Position numbers and translations under genes: made by a program. Positions 21,064 through 29,574 of a stretch of 40,771 bases of DNA are shown in pieces. The first letter of the stretch is position 1; every line of letters starts with the position of its first letter. Origin of the DNA: Peptococcaceae bacterium (lineage in GTDB: Bacteria > Bacillota > Desulfitobacteriia > Desulfitobacteriales > Syntrophobotulaceae); the NCBI GenBank assembly GCA_012517475.1, contig JAAYUV010000115.1:1-40771 (forward strand), given 5' to 3'. The notes beneath the pieces were generated by a model. That model did no database searches. It saw only the letters and a list, made by a program, of their open reading frames with translations, and was not told the DNA's origin.

Positions 21064-21474
21064 ATGAATGCAGTTCAACAACAAGGAGTGTATACTAACC
21101 CCCAGGCTGCATATAAGCAGACTGCTGTAGAGACGGCTTCGCCGGAAAAACTATTGGTTATGCTGTATGCAGGAACCGTCAAGTTTCTTCACCAGGCTGA
21201 AAAGGCCCTTGAAGAGAAAAGATATGAAGATGCGCATAACAGTTTGATGCGTGTCGGGGATATTATTACAGAATTGAATATGACTCTCAACCTGAATGAG
21301 GGCGGAGAAATCGCCGTAAACTTAAGAGAGTTATATAATTTTTATTTCGGTGAAGTGGTAAAAGCCAATATTAAAAAAGACGCATCATATTTAAAACCTG
21401 TGATTGACTTTTTTGAAACATTCAGGGATGTTTGGGTTGAAACCGCCCGGATTGCACGTATGGGGGCTAAGTAA
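21064..21474 (+). CDS. fliS: Flagellin export chaperone FliS
   Basis: This encodes 136 aa behind AGAGGGG. The helical signature EKLLVMLYAGTVKFLHQAEKAL (28-50) and VGDIITELNMTLNLNEGGEIAVNLRELYNF are standard FliS. It binds the C-terminal helices of flagellin and prevents premature polymerisation. Its last residues (ARMGAK) and stop overlap the ATG of the next gene as TAATG, so the two are coupled. Confidence 0.95.
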   Translation: MNAVQQQGVYTNPQAAYKQTAVETASPEKLLVMLYAGTVKFLHQAEKALEEKRYEDAHNSLMRVGDIITELNMTLNLNEGGEIAVNLRELYNFYFGEVVKANIKKDASYLKPVIDFFETFRDVWVETARIARMGAK

Positions 21475-22022
21475 TGTTAGAGAATTTAGCCCGGGAACTT
21501 ATTGGCCTTTATCGTGAAGATCTGGCGGATTACGGGGAACTTTTGGATAAAATGTGGGAGTATGAGCTTTTTCTGGAGGGGAAAACGGATTCTCCTAAAG
21601 GCGAAAGGGACGAAAGTCCTAGTCTCCAACTTCTGTCCAGGATGGATGAAAATTTTGAAAAGGAATTATTCAGTTTTTCGACCTGCCGTGAGGAAATATT
21701 TACCCGTTTAAGAGATAGAAAAGCGGAAACGGATAAGATCGAAAACCTGATTTCTCAGGAAACGGGGATTCCTTTTGAAACAAGCCGGCTGAAACCCGTC
21801 CTTAACCAGTCCTTGTATGAGGAGCTTCAGTTATTGGTAGGGGAATTAAAACAAAGAATGGGCGCGGTTTTACAGAAAGATGAAGTCATCATTCCCAGGC
21901 TAAGGATGGAGCTTGAAGCGGTCAAGCTGGAGCTTCACAGGTTCCAGGGTGCTAAACGTACAAAAAATGCCTATGAGAAAACGGTTCAAAGAGAAGCTCG
22001 TTTTATAGATAAGACGAAATAA
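21474..22022 (+). CDS. Coiled-coil protein at the FliT/FlgN-like chaperone position
   Basis: This encodes 182 aa whose ATG overlaps the fliS stop. It is highly charged and almost wholly helical: RLRDRKAETDKIENLISQ, LNQSLYEELQLLVGELKQRM and LRMELEAVKLELHRFQGAK. No membrane segment or enzyme motif is visible. In many flagellar operons the gene after fliS is fliT, a chaperone of FliD; FliT is usually near 110-130 aa, so this one is longer and sequence alone does not prove the assignment. The last 30 residues are basic. It ends the late-gene run and is followed by a terminator. Confidence 0.6.
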   Translation: MLENLARELIGLYREDLADYGELLDKMWEYELFLEGKTDSPKGERDESPSLQLLSRMDENFEKELFSFSTCREEIFTRLRDRKAETDKIENLISQETGIPFETSRLKPVLNQSLYEELQLLVGELKQRMGAVLQKDEVIIPRLRMELEAVKLELHRFQGAKRTKNAYEKTVQREARFIDKTK

Positions 22023-22031
22023 ATGACCTTC

Positions 22032-22063
22032 AAAAAAATCTCCTTTTTAAAGGGATTTTTTTT
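22032..22063 (+). terminator. Terminator of the flaG-fliS unit
   Basis: An A-rich arm (AAAAAAATCTCCTTT) pairs with AAAGGGATTTTTTTT around a TT/A loop, with one wobble position, and ends in eight T. It closes the late-gene transcript before cheA. Confidence 0.75.
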
Positions 22064-22181
22064 ACTTTACGCTTTGAAGGAAAAAGTAGTATAAATGAAA
22101 TGAGAAACAAATTAGGGTAAAAAGTATATTTTTAGGATAAAAATAACATATTGTTCAGTTAATTTGGAGGATTTTAATAAT

Positions 22182-22223
22182 ATGCGGCGAATTTTGATAG
22201 TTAAAGTATTTTTAAAACGATAA
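22182..22223 (+). CDS. Possible 13-aa leader peptide before cheA
   Basis: ATG at 22182 after TTTGGAGG (22163-22170, spacing 11) encodes MRRILIVKVFLKR. The start RRILIV resembles the first strand of CheY-type receivers, so it may be a remnant of one, or a small leader, or chance. It is 40 bases from the cheA start. Confidence 0.2.
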   Translation: MRRILIVKVFLKR

Positions 22224-22263
22224 CAGAGTGAAATAAATAATAAATGGAGTAAGGGGTGCTACA

Positions 22264-24417
22264 ATGAGCCAAGATGATAAGAAGAATATGGGAATAGATC
22301 TTGAGGACTTTTTAGAATTCTTTTTACTGGATTCTCAAGAGCAAGTAGAAAGACTTGGCTCCGGTCTTCTGCAATTGGAAAGGGATGGGGAGAATATTGC
22401 GCTTGTAAATGAATTGTTCCGAAGTGCTCACAGTCTTAAAGGAGCATCCGGAACAATGGGTTTTACGCCGATTGTTGAACTCACACACGCTGCTGAAGAT
22501 TTGCTGGATAAACTTCGTCAGGGCAAAATGCTCGTTACCAACGAAATCATCGATGTTCTTCTTGCGGTGACGGATAAGGTAAAAATGATGCTGGCTCAGG
22601 TTGAACAGCGGGTGGAAATAACAGAAGAATATAGCGAATTAAAAGATCAAATGCACGTTCTTGCCGAGACCGGGGCATTGTCCCAAACAAGAACCCCTGT
22701 TTCAAAGGCGGCCGAAGTCAGGAGACAAACCCCGACACAAGCCGATTTTACGTTAACCGCTGCAGAGCGGGGAATCGTGGATGAAGCCCTGATATCAGGA
22801 AAGGCAATATTGCAGGTTGAAGTTCTTTTCGCTCCCAATACCTTGATGAAGGCTGTCAGAGCGGTGATGGTTATTCAACGATTGGAGCCGTTGGGCAGAG
22901 TGGTGAAAATACTGCCTTCTATTGAAGAACTGGAGGCAGATACAGCGGAAAGGTTTCATCTTCTTTTTATTACAGTGGAGCCCCCTGAGGAAATCAGGGC
23001 AGATGTTCTCGAAGTTTCAGAAATTATGGAAGTATGGATTAGGCATTATTCCCTTTCGGACTCTTTTAAAAACCATAAAGATTTTTCTGCAGACTCGGAT
23101 TTCAATAGCGATTTTAAAGCCAATGAGCAAAACGAAAACAGCACACCCGGCGGGGAAGACAAAGAAGACGGCAGTCACCCTCTTCAACAGGCTGCAGCGC
23201 AAACTGCGGCAGATGCCAAGGATAATGCTGCAAATCAGGTACATACAATCAGAGTTGATACCGTTAGGATGGATAACCTGATCAATCTTGTAGGGGAAAT
23301 GGTTATTACCAGGACAAGGCTGGTGAAGATCGGAAATGACCTGAAGGCTCAAAATCGTTCCGATGCGCTCATTGACGGACTGAATGAGACCAATGTCTAT
23401 TTGGGACGTTTAATGAGTGATTTGCAGGAAAGTGTGATGAGACTCAGAATGGTTCCGGTAGGAACTGTGTTCAGCCGATATCCTCGCTTGGTCAGAGATT
23501 TCTGCCGCAAGACCGGCAAAAAAATTGAATTAGTGATTAAAGGCGAAGAAACTGAACTGGATAAAACGGTCATTGAAATGATTGGCGATCCGTTGACCCA
23601 TATTATCCGCAACTCTGTTGACCACGGGATTGAAGCACCTGAAGAACGGATTGCGGCGGGTAAACCCGAAGTGGGAACGATTACCCTGGATGCCTACCAT
23701 GAAGGTAACCATATTGCTATAACGGTTTCGGATGACGGAGCTGGGCTGGATATAGAGAAGATATACAAAAAGGCCCTGGAAAAAGGTTTAATCGGAGACA
23801 GAGAGGAAATGTCCGAAAAGGATATTACCAATCTTATTTTCCTCCCCGGATTCAGTACGGCGGATAAAGTGACAGATATGTCCGGGCGCGGGGTAGGAAT
23901 GGATGTCGTGAAAAAGGCGCTGAATAATCTGGGCGGTCTTATCGATATTAAAACAAGAAGGGGAGAGGGAACGTCATTTATTATTCGCCTGCCCCTCACC
24001 CTGGCAATTATTCAGGCGTTGCTTGTAGAAGTCGGTCAGGAAATTTATGCGGTTCCTTTGTCCTCTGTAATTGAAACCCTGCTGGTTAAAACAAATGAAA
24101 TTAAGACTGTGGGCGGCTTGCCCATGGTTCAATTAAGAGGAAACACCTTGCCCCTTATCTCTTTAAAAGAAAAATTCGACCTGCATGATGAAAATAAAAT
24201 CCAGAATGAAGTTTTTGTAGTCGTAGTTGGGCTGGGGGATAAGGTAATCGGACTGATTGTTGATGAATTGCAGGGTCAACAGGAGATTGTCATCAAAACC
24301 CTCGGGGATTACCTCAACGGACTGCCGGGAATTGCCGGCGCAACAATACTGGGTGATGGAAAAGTAACTCTGATCCTTGATATCGGATCTCTTATCCAGG
24401 ATATTTTAATTAAATAA
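22264..24417 (+). CDS. cheA: Chemotaxis histidine kinase CheA
   Basis: This encodes 717 aa behind TAAGGGGTGCT. Domains in order: HPt (about 12-125) with phosphorylated H56 in LFRSAHSLKGASG; a P2 response-regulator-docking domain (about 170-260); an acidic linker; a dimerisation helix pair beginning IRVDTVRMDNLINLVGE; the ATPase with N box HIIRNSVDHGIE, and GAGLD and GRGVGMDVV loops; and the C-terminal CheW-like domain (ALLVEVGQEIYAVPLSS). CheA passes phosphate from receptors to CheY and CheB. Class II style as in Bacillus. The adjacent cheW and cheB complete the core pathway; no receptor gene is in the window. Confidence 0.97.
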   Translation: MSQDDKKNMGIDLEDFLEFFLLDSQEQVERLGSGLLQLERDGENIALVNELFRSAHSLKGASGTMGFTPIVELTHAAEDLLDKLRQGKMLVTNEIIDVLLAVTDKVKMMLAQVEQRVEITEEYSELKDQMHVLAETGALSQTRTPVSKAAEVRRQTPTQADFTLTAAERGIVDEALISGKAILQVEVLFAPNTLMKAVRAVMVIQRLEPLGRVVKILPSIEELEADTAERFHLLFITVEPPEEIRADVLEVSEIMEVWIRHYSLSDSFKNHKDFSADSDFNSDFKANEQNENSTPGGEDKEDGSHPLQQAAAQTAADAKDNAANQVHTIRVDTVRMDNLINLVGEMVITRTRLVKIGNDLKAQNRSDALIDGLNETNVYLGRLMSDLQESVMRLRMVPVGTVFSRYPRLVRDFCRKTGKKIELVIKGEETELDKTVIEMIGDPLTHIIRNSVDHGIEAPEERIAAGKPEVGTITLDAYHEGNHIAITVSDDGAGLDIEKIYKKALEKGLIGDREEMSEKDITNLIFLPGFSTADKVTDMSGRGVGMDVVKKALNNLGGLIDIKTRRGEGTSFIIRLPLTLAIIQALLVEVGQEIYAVPLSSVIETLLVKTNEIKTVGGLPMVQLRGNTLPLISLKEKFDLHDENKIQNEVFVVVVGLGDKVIGLIVDELQGQQEIVIKTLGDYLNGLPGIAGATILGDGKVTLILDIGSLIQDILIK

Positions 24418-24497
24418 ATGGTTTTTGATTCCGTTTATTTATTAAAAATAAAAAAGAAAGAAATCTACCAAATCCAATTTTACAAGGGGGTAGTGAA

Positions 24498-24944
24498 ATG
24501 GCGGAAGAACAATTGGTTACTTTTTTGTTAGGTACGGAGGAATTTGGTGTAGATATTATGAAGGTACAGGAAATCATTCGAATTCCCCCTATTACCAGAG
24601 TTCCTAAAGCGCCGGATTTTGTAGAGGGTGTCATTAATTTAAGAGGAAACATTATCCCGGTTGTGAATCTAAGGGTGCGTTTCGGTATGACGTTGGATGA
24701 AGAAACAGACCTCAGCCGAATTGTAGTCCTTCAAGTGAACGGCAAAGTTTTCGGAGTGAGAGTTGACGGGGTGACTGAAGTCCTGCGGTTAGACGGCGAA
24801 TCGATTGAGCCGCCGCCGCCGGTAGCTCTGGGAATGGATTCCAGCTTTATCCGCGGTGTGGGCAAAATTGGGGAAAGGTTGCTTATCCTTCTTAACCTGG
24901 ATCAATTAATGGGCGGGGACGCGGTAAATGAACAAACCGCATAG
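24498..24944 (+). CDS. cheW: Chemotaxis coupling protein CheW
   Basis: This encodes 148 aa behind AAGGGGGTAG. The SH3-like fold is shown by EQLVTFLLGTEEFGVDIMKV, the conserved PDFVEGVINLRGNIIPVVNLR (about 35-57) and GVRVDGVTEVLRL. It links receptors to CheA. The 3' end overlaps cheB by 17 bases, so translation of cheB is probably coupled. Terminal residues after GDAVNEQTA are flexible. Confidence 0.96.
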   Translation: MAEEQLVTFLLGTEEFGVDIMKVQEIIRIPPITRVPKAPDFVEGVINLRGNIIPVVNLRVRFGMTLDEETDLSRIVVLQVNGKVFGVRVDGVTEVLRLDGESIEPPPPVALGMDSSFIRGVGKIGERLLILLNLDQLMGGDAVNEQTA

Positions 24945-26073
24945 GCCGATCAGGGTACTTGTTGTTGATGATTCTCCTTTTATCCGAATGTCGTTAAAAA
25001 AAATACTTAGCAGGGACTCTGATATTGAAGTAGTTGATACTGCCCGTGACGGCCGCGAGGGAATCCTTAAGCTCCAAGCTCTGAAGCCTGATGTGGTAAC
25101 CTTGGATGTTGAAATGCCTGTAATGAACGGGCTCCAAGCTTTAGAAGAAATCATGCGCTGGCAGCCTACCCCCATTATTGTTTTGAGTTCGGTTACGACG
25201 GATGGGGCTAAGCTGACAATGAAAGCTTTTGATCTTGGGGCTGTCGAGGTAGTGGCTAAACCTTCGGGTCAGCAAGGGGACGATTTGCTCGCGCTTTCCG
25301 AGGACATTGTGCTTAAAGTCAAGAACGTTGCGGGGATAGATACTTCTCGGTTGCATAAAAGAGAAATTGAAATTCCCAAAACAACTGCCCCCGAAAGTCG
25401 TTTTACAGGTATTTTGAAAAATGAAACAGCTGCTTCCATCGACCCGCATGATCCGGTCAAAACATCCGGGAAACAGAGTTTGCTTCCCAGAAATAAAATT
25501 GAAGTGGTCGGAATAGGTACTTCCACCGGCGGCCCCACTGCTTTGCAAATTGTTTTGAATAAATTGCCGAAGGATATTCCTGTTCCGGTTATCGTTGCGC
25601 AGCATATGCCCGCAGGATTTACAGCGCCACTGGCCGCAAGACTCAACGGCCTCTGCCAGGTTGTGGTCAAAGAGGCGGAAGACGGAGAAGTGCTGAAACC
25701 CGGTACGGTATATATCGGTCCTTCAGGAAAGCAATTTCAGATCAGGAAAACCAAAAATGAATTGCTTGCCCATATCAGCACGGAGTCCCCGATTTCAACC
25801 CTTTATAAGCCTTCGGTTGATGTCATGTTTATGTCTTTGGCCAGGGAAGTAGGGGCAGGAGTCCTGGGAATTGTCATGACCGGAATGGGCAATGACGGTT
25901 TGAATGGGATAAAGAATCTGAAGACACAAGGTGCTTTTACCATAGCCGAATCCGAAAAAACGTGTATTGTGTATGGAATGCCAAGATCCATCGTGGATGC
26001 AGGACTGGCAGACCGGGTTGAGCTGCTTCAGGATATCGGTAAGGTTATTATAGATTGCGTAAACAGGAGGTAG
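24928..26073 (+). CDS. cheB: Chemotaxis methylesterase CheB
   Basis: This encodes 381 aa whose ATG lies inside the end of cheW. The N-terminal receiver has VVDDSPFIR, phosphoacceptor D60 in VTLDVEMPVMNG and K111. The catalytic domain has S199 in GIGTSTGGP, H226 in AQHMPAG and D323 in TGMGNDGLNG. CheB removes methyl groups from receptors, opposing CheR, which is encoded elsewhere in the window. It is followed directly by flgC, not flgB, after three bases, an unusual junction. Length is normal. Confidence 0.97.
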   Translation: MNKPHRPIRVLVVDDSPFIRMSLKKILSRDSDIEVVDTARDGREGILKLQALKPDVVTLDVEMPVMNGLQALEEIMRWQPTPIIVLSSVTTDGAKLTMKAFDLGAVEVVAKPSGQQGDDLLALSEDIVLKVKNVAGIDTSRLHKREIEIPKTTAPESRFTGILKNETAASIDPHDPVKTSGKQSLLPRNKIEVVGIGTSTGGPTALQIVLNKLPKDIPVPVIVAQHMPAGFTAPLAARLNGLCQVVVKEAEDGEVLKPGTVYIGPSGKQFQIRKTKNELLAHISTESPISTLYKPSVDVMFMSLAREVGAGVLGIVMTGMGNDGLNGIKNLKTQGAFTIAESEKTCIVYGMPRSIVDAGLADRVELLQDIGKVIIDCVNRR

Positions 26074-26076
26074 TTT

Positions 26077-26559
26077 ATGGGCCTCTTTTCCGGAATGAAT
26101 ATCAGCGCATCAGCGCTTACAGCGCAAAAATTGCGGTTGGATTTAATTTCCAACAACATTGCCAATATGAATACAACCAATTCGGGCCGGACTACTCCGG
26201 GGGGAAATCCCATTCCTTATCAGCGGGAGATTGCCATCTTTTCCTCACGTCCTCCGCAAAAGGACTTTGCTTCATTATTTCAGGACGCCCGCACGCAGTT
26301 AAGCAGCGAAGGTGTTCAAGTAACGCAAGTGATTGAGGATGAATCGCCTTTTCGTCTTGAATATAATCCGAATTCTCCGGAAGCGGCGAAGGTAGCGGAG
26401 CAGGGAATACCTGTCGGGTATGTACGCTATCCCAATGTCAATCTTTCTCAGGAGATGATTGATATGATATCCGCTTCCAGATCGTACGAAGCCAATGTAA
26501 CTGCTTTGAATGCGTCTAAGGCTATGGCCTCAAAAGCATTGGAAATTGGAAAGGGGTAA
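26077..26559 (+). CDS. flgC: Flagellar rod protein FlgC
   Basis: This encodes 160 aa behind AGGAGGTAG. The N-terminal rod signature SGMNISASALTAQKLRLDLISNNIANMNT (5-33) and the C-terminal SQEMIDMISASRSYEANVTAL are FlgC. With FlgB, FlgF and FlgG it forms the rod. In most bacteria flgB directly precedes flgC; here cheB does, and no flgB is in the window. It is followed by fliE after five bases. The length (slightly long) and the 36-90 insert (PPQKDFASLFQDARTQLSSE) are within family range. Confidence 0.95.
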   Translation: MGLFSGMNISASALTAQKLRLDLISNNIANMNTTNSGRTTPGGNPIPYQREIAIFSSRPPQKDFASLFQDARTQLSSEGVQVTQVIEDESPFRLEYNPNSPEAAKVAEQGIPVGYVRYPNVNLSQEMIDMISASRSYEANVTALNASKAMASKALEIGKG

Positions 26560-26564
26560 GCTGA

Positions 26565-26879
26565 ATGAGTAACGGAATCGTACCGATCACTCCTATCGCT
26601 CCACTTGCTCCGCTGGATAGTAAAGAACTGACAGGGACAAAGGGTACTGACAAAGGAAATACGGATTTTTCCGGCTTTCTCAAAGATGCGCTCACAAAAT
26701 TGGATAATACCCAGGCGGAGGCTGAACAGGCAACCATTGCAATGGCTACCGGAGAAACGGATAACTTTCATACCCCGGTGATTGCCTTGGAAAAAGCCAG
26801 TTTGGCTCTCGGGTTGGCAGTCACAGTCAGAAACAAGGTTTTAGATGCCTATCATGAAATCATGCGCATGCAAATCTGA
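26565..26879 (+). CDS. fliE: MS-ring/rod adaptor FliE
   Basis: This encodes 104 aa. The conserved region is near the middle: DFSGFLKDALTKLDNTQAEAEQATIAMATG, then VIALEKASLALGLAVTVRNKVLDAYHEIMRMQI at the end. FliE joins the MS ring to the rod and is exported first. It follows flgC by five bases with GGGG upstream. After its stop a REP-like palindrome separates it from fliF. Confidence 0.95.
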   Translation: MSNGIVPITPIAPLAPLDSKELTGTKGTDKGNTDFSGFLKDALTKLDNTQAEAEQATIAMATGETDNFHTPVIALEKASLALGLAVTVRNKVLDAYHEIMRMQI

Positions 26880-26885
26880 TTTATT

Positions 26886-26940
26886 AGGGGACATTCCTTC
26901 ATATAAAGGAATACCTACAACTCAGCAGGTGTGTCCCCGT
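26886..26940. repeat. REP-like palindromic element, copy B
   Basis: AGGGGACATTCC (26886-) to TGTCCCC (26932-26938), with an inner hairpin ATTCCTT / AAGGAAT (26893-26912). It is the inverted counterpart of copy A (11091-11145), sharing both end blocks and the ACTCAGC[A/G]GGTGTGTCCCC half. It lies between fliE and fliF and will fold in the operon mRNA. Confidence 0.7.
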
Positions 26941-26962
26941 ACCGAATAAGGGGGAGAAAGCG

Positions 26963-28567
26963 TTGAATTTTTCCTTAACGGAGATTTTGAATTCCGTCAA
27001 GAATTATTGGAAGAAATTGACTCGCCCGCAAAAGGTTGTTTTAGTGCTGGCTCCTCTTGTTGTTGCCACTGCCCTTTTAAGTCTTATTTATTGGGCAAGC
27101 CGTCCTCAATACGAGACGCTGTTTACCAAATTAAGTTCGAACGAAGCCGGGTCGATTACAGCGAAATTAAAGGAATTAAAAATTGATTACCAGTTGTCGG
27201 ACAGCGGTGCAACTATCCTTGTTCCTCAAAAACAAGTCTCTGAAGTCCGTCTTCAACTGGCCAACGCCGGTTTACCCAAAGACAGCACCTTTAGTTTTGA
27301 AAATTTAGACCAGATGAGAATCGGAGAGACCGACCAGGATCGCAGGTTAAGGTATATTCTTGGCCTTCAAAATGAATTGGAAACGACAATCAAAACACTT
27401 AACGGAGTGGAGTATGCGAGGGTTCATATTGTTTTGCCTGAGCATTCTTTATTTGTAGAAAATCAAAAAGATACCACCGCCGCTGTAACCATCAAAACGG
27501 CGTACGGAACAAAGATAGGAGAAGATCAGGTCAGAGCTATTGCCAACTTGCTGGCTTATTCTGTCGAGGGATTGGTAACAGACAAAGTGACGATTGTGGA
27601 TACCAATGGAAATGTTTTATCCGATATGATAGGAAAAAGTAATCTCTCCAGCAAATTAACGGCCAATCAAATTCAAGTTCAGCAAACGATTGAAGAGAAC
27701 ATTCAAAAATCAGCTCAAAGTATGCTGGATAAGGTCTTTGGGGCTGGAAAAACCATTGTGAGAGCAAATGCAACCTTAGATTTTGACCAGAAAAAAATTA
27801 CCAGTCAAAAAAGTGAAAACGGAGCTATTGAAAGCAGGCAGCAAACCTCTGAAAAAAGCTCAACCCAATCGGGAAACGGCGGTGCAGCCGGAACTCAGAG
27901 TAATGTGCCCGGATATCCGGTAACAGGACAGGGGAACAGCACTTCTACCTCGGAAAAAACAAGTACGACCGAAAATTTCAAACCGAGCGTTACCCAGGAG
28001 GAGACGGTAGTAAGTCCAGGCCAGATCAAACGTTTAACGGTTTCAGTCCTGGCCGATTCAGACAGTGTAACCCAGGAACAGGTTGGGAATCTTCAAAACA
28101 TTGTTTCGTCTGCAATAGGAATTAATGTGAACAGGGGAGATGAAATACAAGTGGCCTTATTGCCGTTCAATAAAACAACGATGTTGGAAGAACAAGCAGC
28201 TATGCAGGCAGCGGCTAAAAAAGCGAATATTATGCTCTATACTCAAATAGCCGGGGCTGTTATAGCCGGCATAGTATTCCTCGTATTTCTCCTCAGGTTA
28301 AGGTCAAGAAAAAGAGACCATTACGATTTTGATTCCATGGCTGTTCCGGACGGTCAAAAACTCGTTACTTTGGAAGAAGCAGAACAGATCTTTGCAGCAC
28401 AGATGGAAGCTGAACGTCAAGCCGAATTAAAACTTGCTAAGAAAAAAGTTAGATCCTCTGAAGAAATTGAAAAAGAGAAAGTTCGAAAAGAAGTCGAAAA
28501 GTACACGAAAGAAAATCCGGATGATGTAGCGAGACTGGTTAAAACCTGGTTAACAGAGGAGCAATAA
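26963..28567 (+). CDS. fliF: MS-ring protein FliF
   Basis: This encodes 534 aa from a TTG at 26963 behind AGGGGGAGA. One membrane helix lies at about 26-46 (VLVLAPLVVATALLSLIYW) and the second at about 428-448 (IAGAVIAGIVFLVFLL). Between them are the ring-building motifs ILVPQKQVSEVRLQLANAGLPKD and YARVHIVLPE, and a Ser/Thr/Gly-rich linker near 300-335. The C-terminal tail (KYTKENPDDVARLVKTWL) binds FliG. It forms the base of the motor. fliG starts two bases after its stop region. Confidence 0.96.
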   Translation: MNFSLTEILNSVKNYWKKLTRPQKVVLVLAPLVVATALLSLIYWASRPQYETLFTKLSSNEAGSITAKLKELKIDYQLSDSGATILVPQKQVSEVRLQLANAGLPKDSTFSFENLDQMRIGETDQDRRLRYILGLQNELETTIKTLNGVEYARVHIVLPEHSLFVENQKDTTAAVTIKTAYGTKIGEDQVRAIANLLAYSVEGLVTDKVTIVDTNGNVLSDMIGKSNLSSKLTANQIQVQQTIEENIQKSAQSMLDKVFGAGKTIVRANATLDFDQKKITSQKSENGAIESRQQTSEKSSTQSGNGGAAGTQSNVPGYPVTGQGNSTSTSEKTSTTENFKPSVTQEETVVSPGQIKRLTVSVLADSDSVTQEQVGNLQNIVSSAIGINVNRGDEIQVALLPFNKTTMLEEQAAMQAAAKKANIMLYTQIAGAVIAGIVFLVFLLRLRSRKRDHYDFDSMAVPDGQKLVTLEEAEQIFAAQMEAERQAELKLAKKKVRSSEEIEKEKVRKEVEKYTKENPDDVARLVKTWLTEEQ

Positions 28568-28569
28568 TC

Positions 28570-29574
28570 ATGGCTGGTGGGTTTACAGGACTTCAAAAAG
28601 CGGCAATACTACTCATCACCCTTGGCCCTGAGAGGTCTTCAGAGATTATAAAATTTCTTTCCGAACCGGAAATTGAGCAGTTAACTTTAGAAATGGCTAA
28701 TTTACGGAAGGTATCTGAAGAACAGAGGGATTCTGTAGTTGATGAATTTCATAAGATGTGTCTGGCGAGCAATTATATAGCGCAGGGTGGTATCGATTAT
28801 GCCCGGGATGTGCTGGAGAGGGCTTTGGGAGAACAGAAAGCATTTGATATTATCAGCAGGCTTTCGACTTCACTGAAGATGCGGCCATTTGATCTTGTCC
28901 GCCGTTCAGATCCCAAACAGTTGTTTTCTTTTATCCAGGGGGAACATCCTCAGACGATTGCTTTAATCATGACCCATCTTCCGGCGGAGAAAGCCGCAAC
29001 ACTTTTATCCAGTCTGCCTCAGGAGATACAGGCAGAAGTGACCAAGCGGATTGCGTTAATGGGCAGGACCAGTCCGGAAGTGCTTAAGGAAATTGAAAAG
29101 GTGCTGGAGCATAAAATTTCCAATCTTGCTCCAACCGATTATACGTCTTCCGGCGGAATTCAAGCGGTCGTGGATATGCTGAACAGAGCAGACCCGGGAA
29201 CTTTGAAAATTGTGATGGATGTCCTGGAGATGGATGATCCTGATTTAGCTGAACAGATCAAGAGACAGATGTTCGTCTTTGAAGATATCGTTCTCCTGGA
29301 TGACCGGGGTATTCAACTGGTACTCCGGGAAGTTGAGACCAAAGATCTTGCTCTGGCTCTCAAGGGAACCAATGAGGAAGTAACCAATAAGATCCTGAGT
29401 AATATGTCCAGTCGTGCTTCCTCTATGCTCAAGGAAGATATGCAGTTTATGGGCCCTGTAAGACTGAGAGAAGTTGAAGAAGCACAGCAAAAGATTGTTA
29501 AAGTGATCCGCAAGTTAGAAGAAGCAGGTGCAATTGTCATATCCAGGGGTGGCGCGGATGAAATTATTTACTAA
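28570..29574 (+). CDS. fliG: Motor switch protein FliG
   Basis: This encodes 334 aa behind GAGGAG. The N-terminal AILLITLGPERSSEIIKFLSE binds FliF; the middle domain has the EHPQTIALIMTHL motif; the C-terminal torque domain has MFVFEDIVLLDDRGIQLVLREV and the charged ridge that meets MotA (KGTNEEVTNKILSNMS). It forms the rotor ring of the C ring. fliH begins within its last 17 bases. Confidence 0.96.
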   Translation: MAGGFTGLQKAAILLITLGPERSSEIIKFLSEPEIEQLTLEMANLRKVSEEQRDSVVDEFHKMCLASNYIAQGGIDYARDVLERALGEQKAFDIISRLSTSLKMRPFDLVRRSDPKQLFSFIQGEHPQTIALIMTHLPAEKAATLLSSLPQEIQAEVTKRIALMGRTSPEVLKEIEKVLEHKISNLAPTDYTSSGGIQAVVDMLNRADPGTLKIVMDVLEMDDPDLAEQIKRQMFVFEDIVLLDDRGIQLVLREVETKDLALALKGTNEEVTNKILSNMSSRASSMLKEDMQFMGPVRLREVEEAQQKIVKVIRKLEEAGAIVISRGGADEIIY

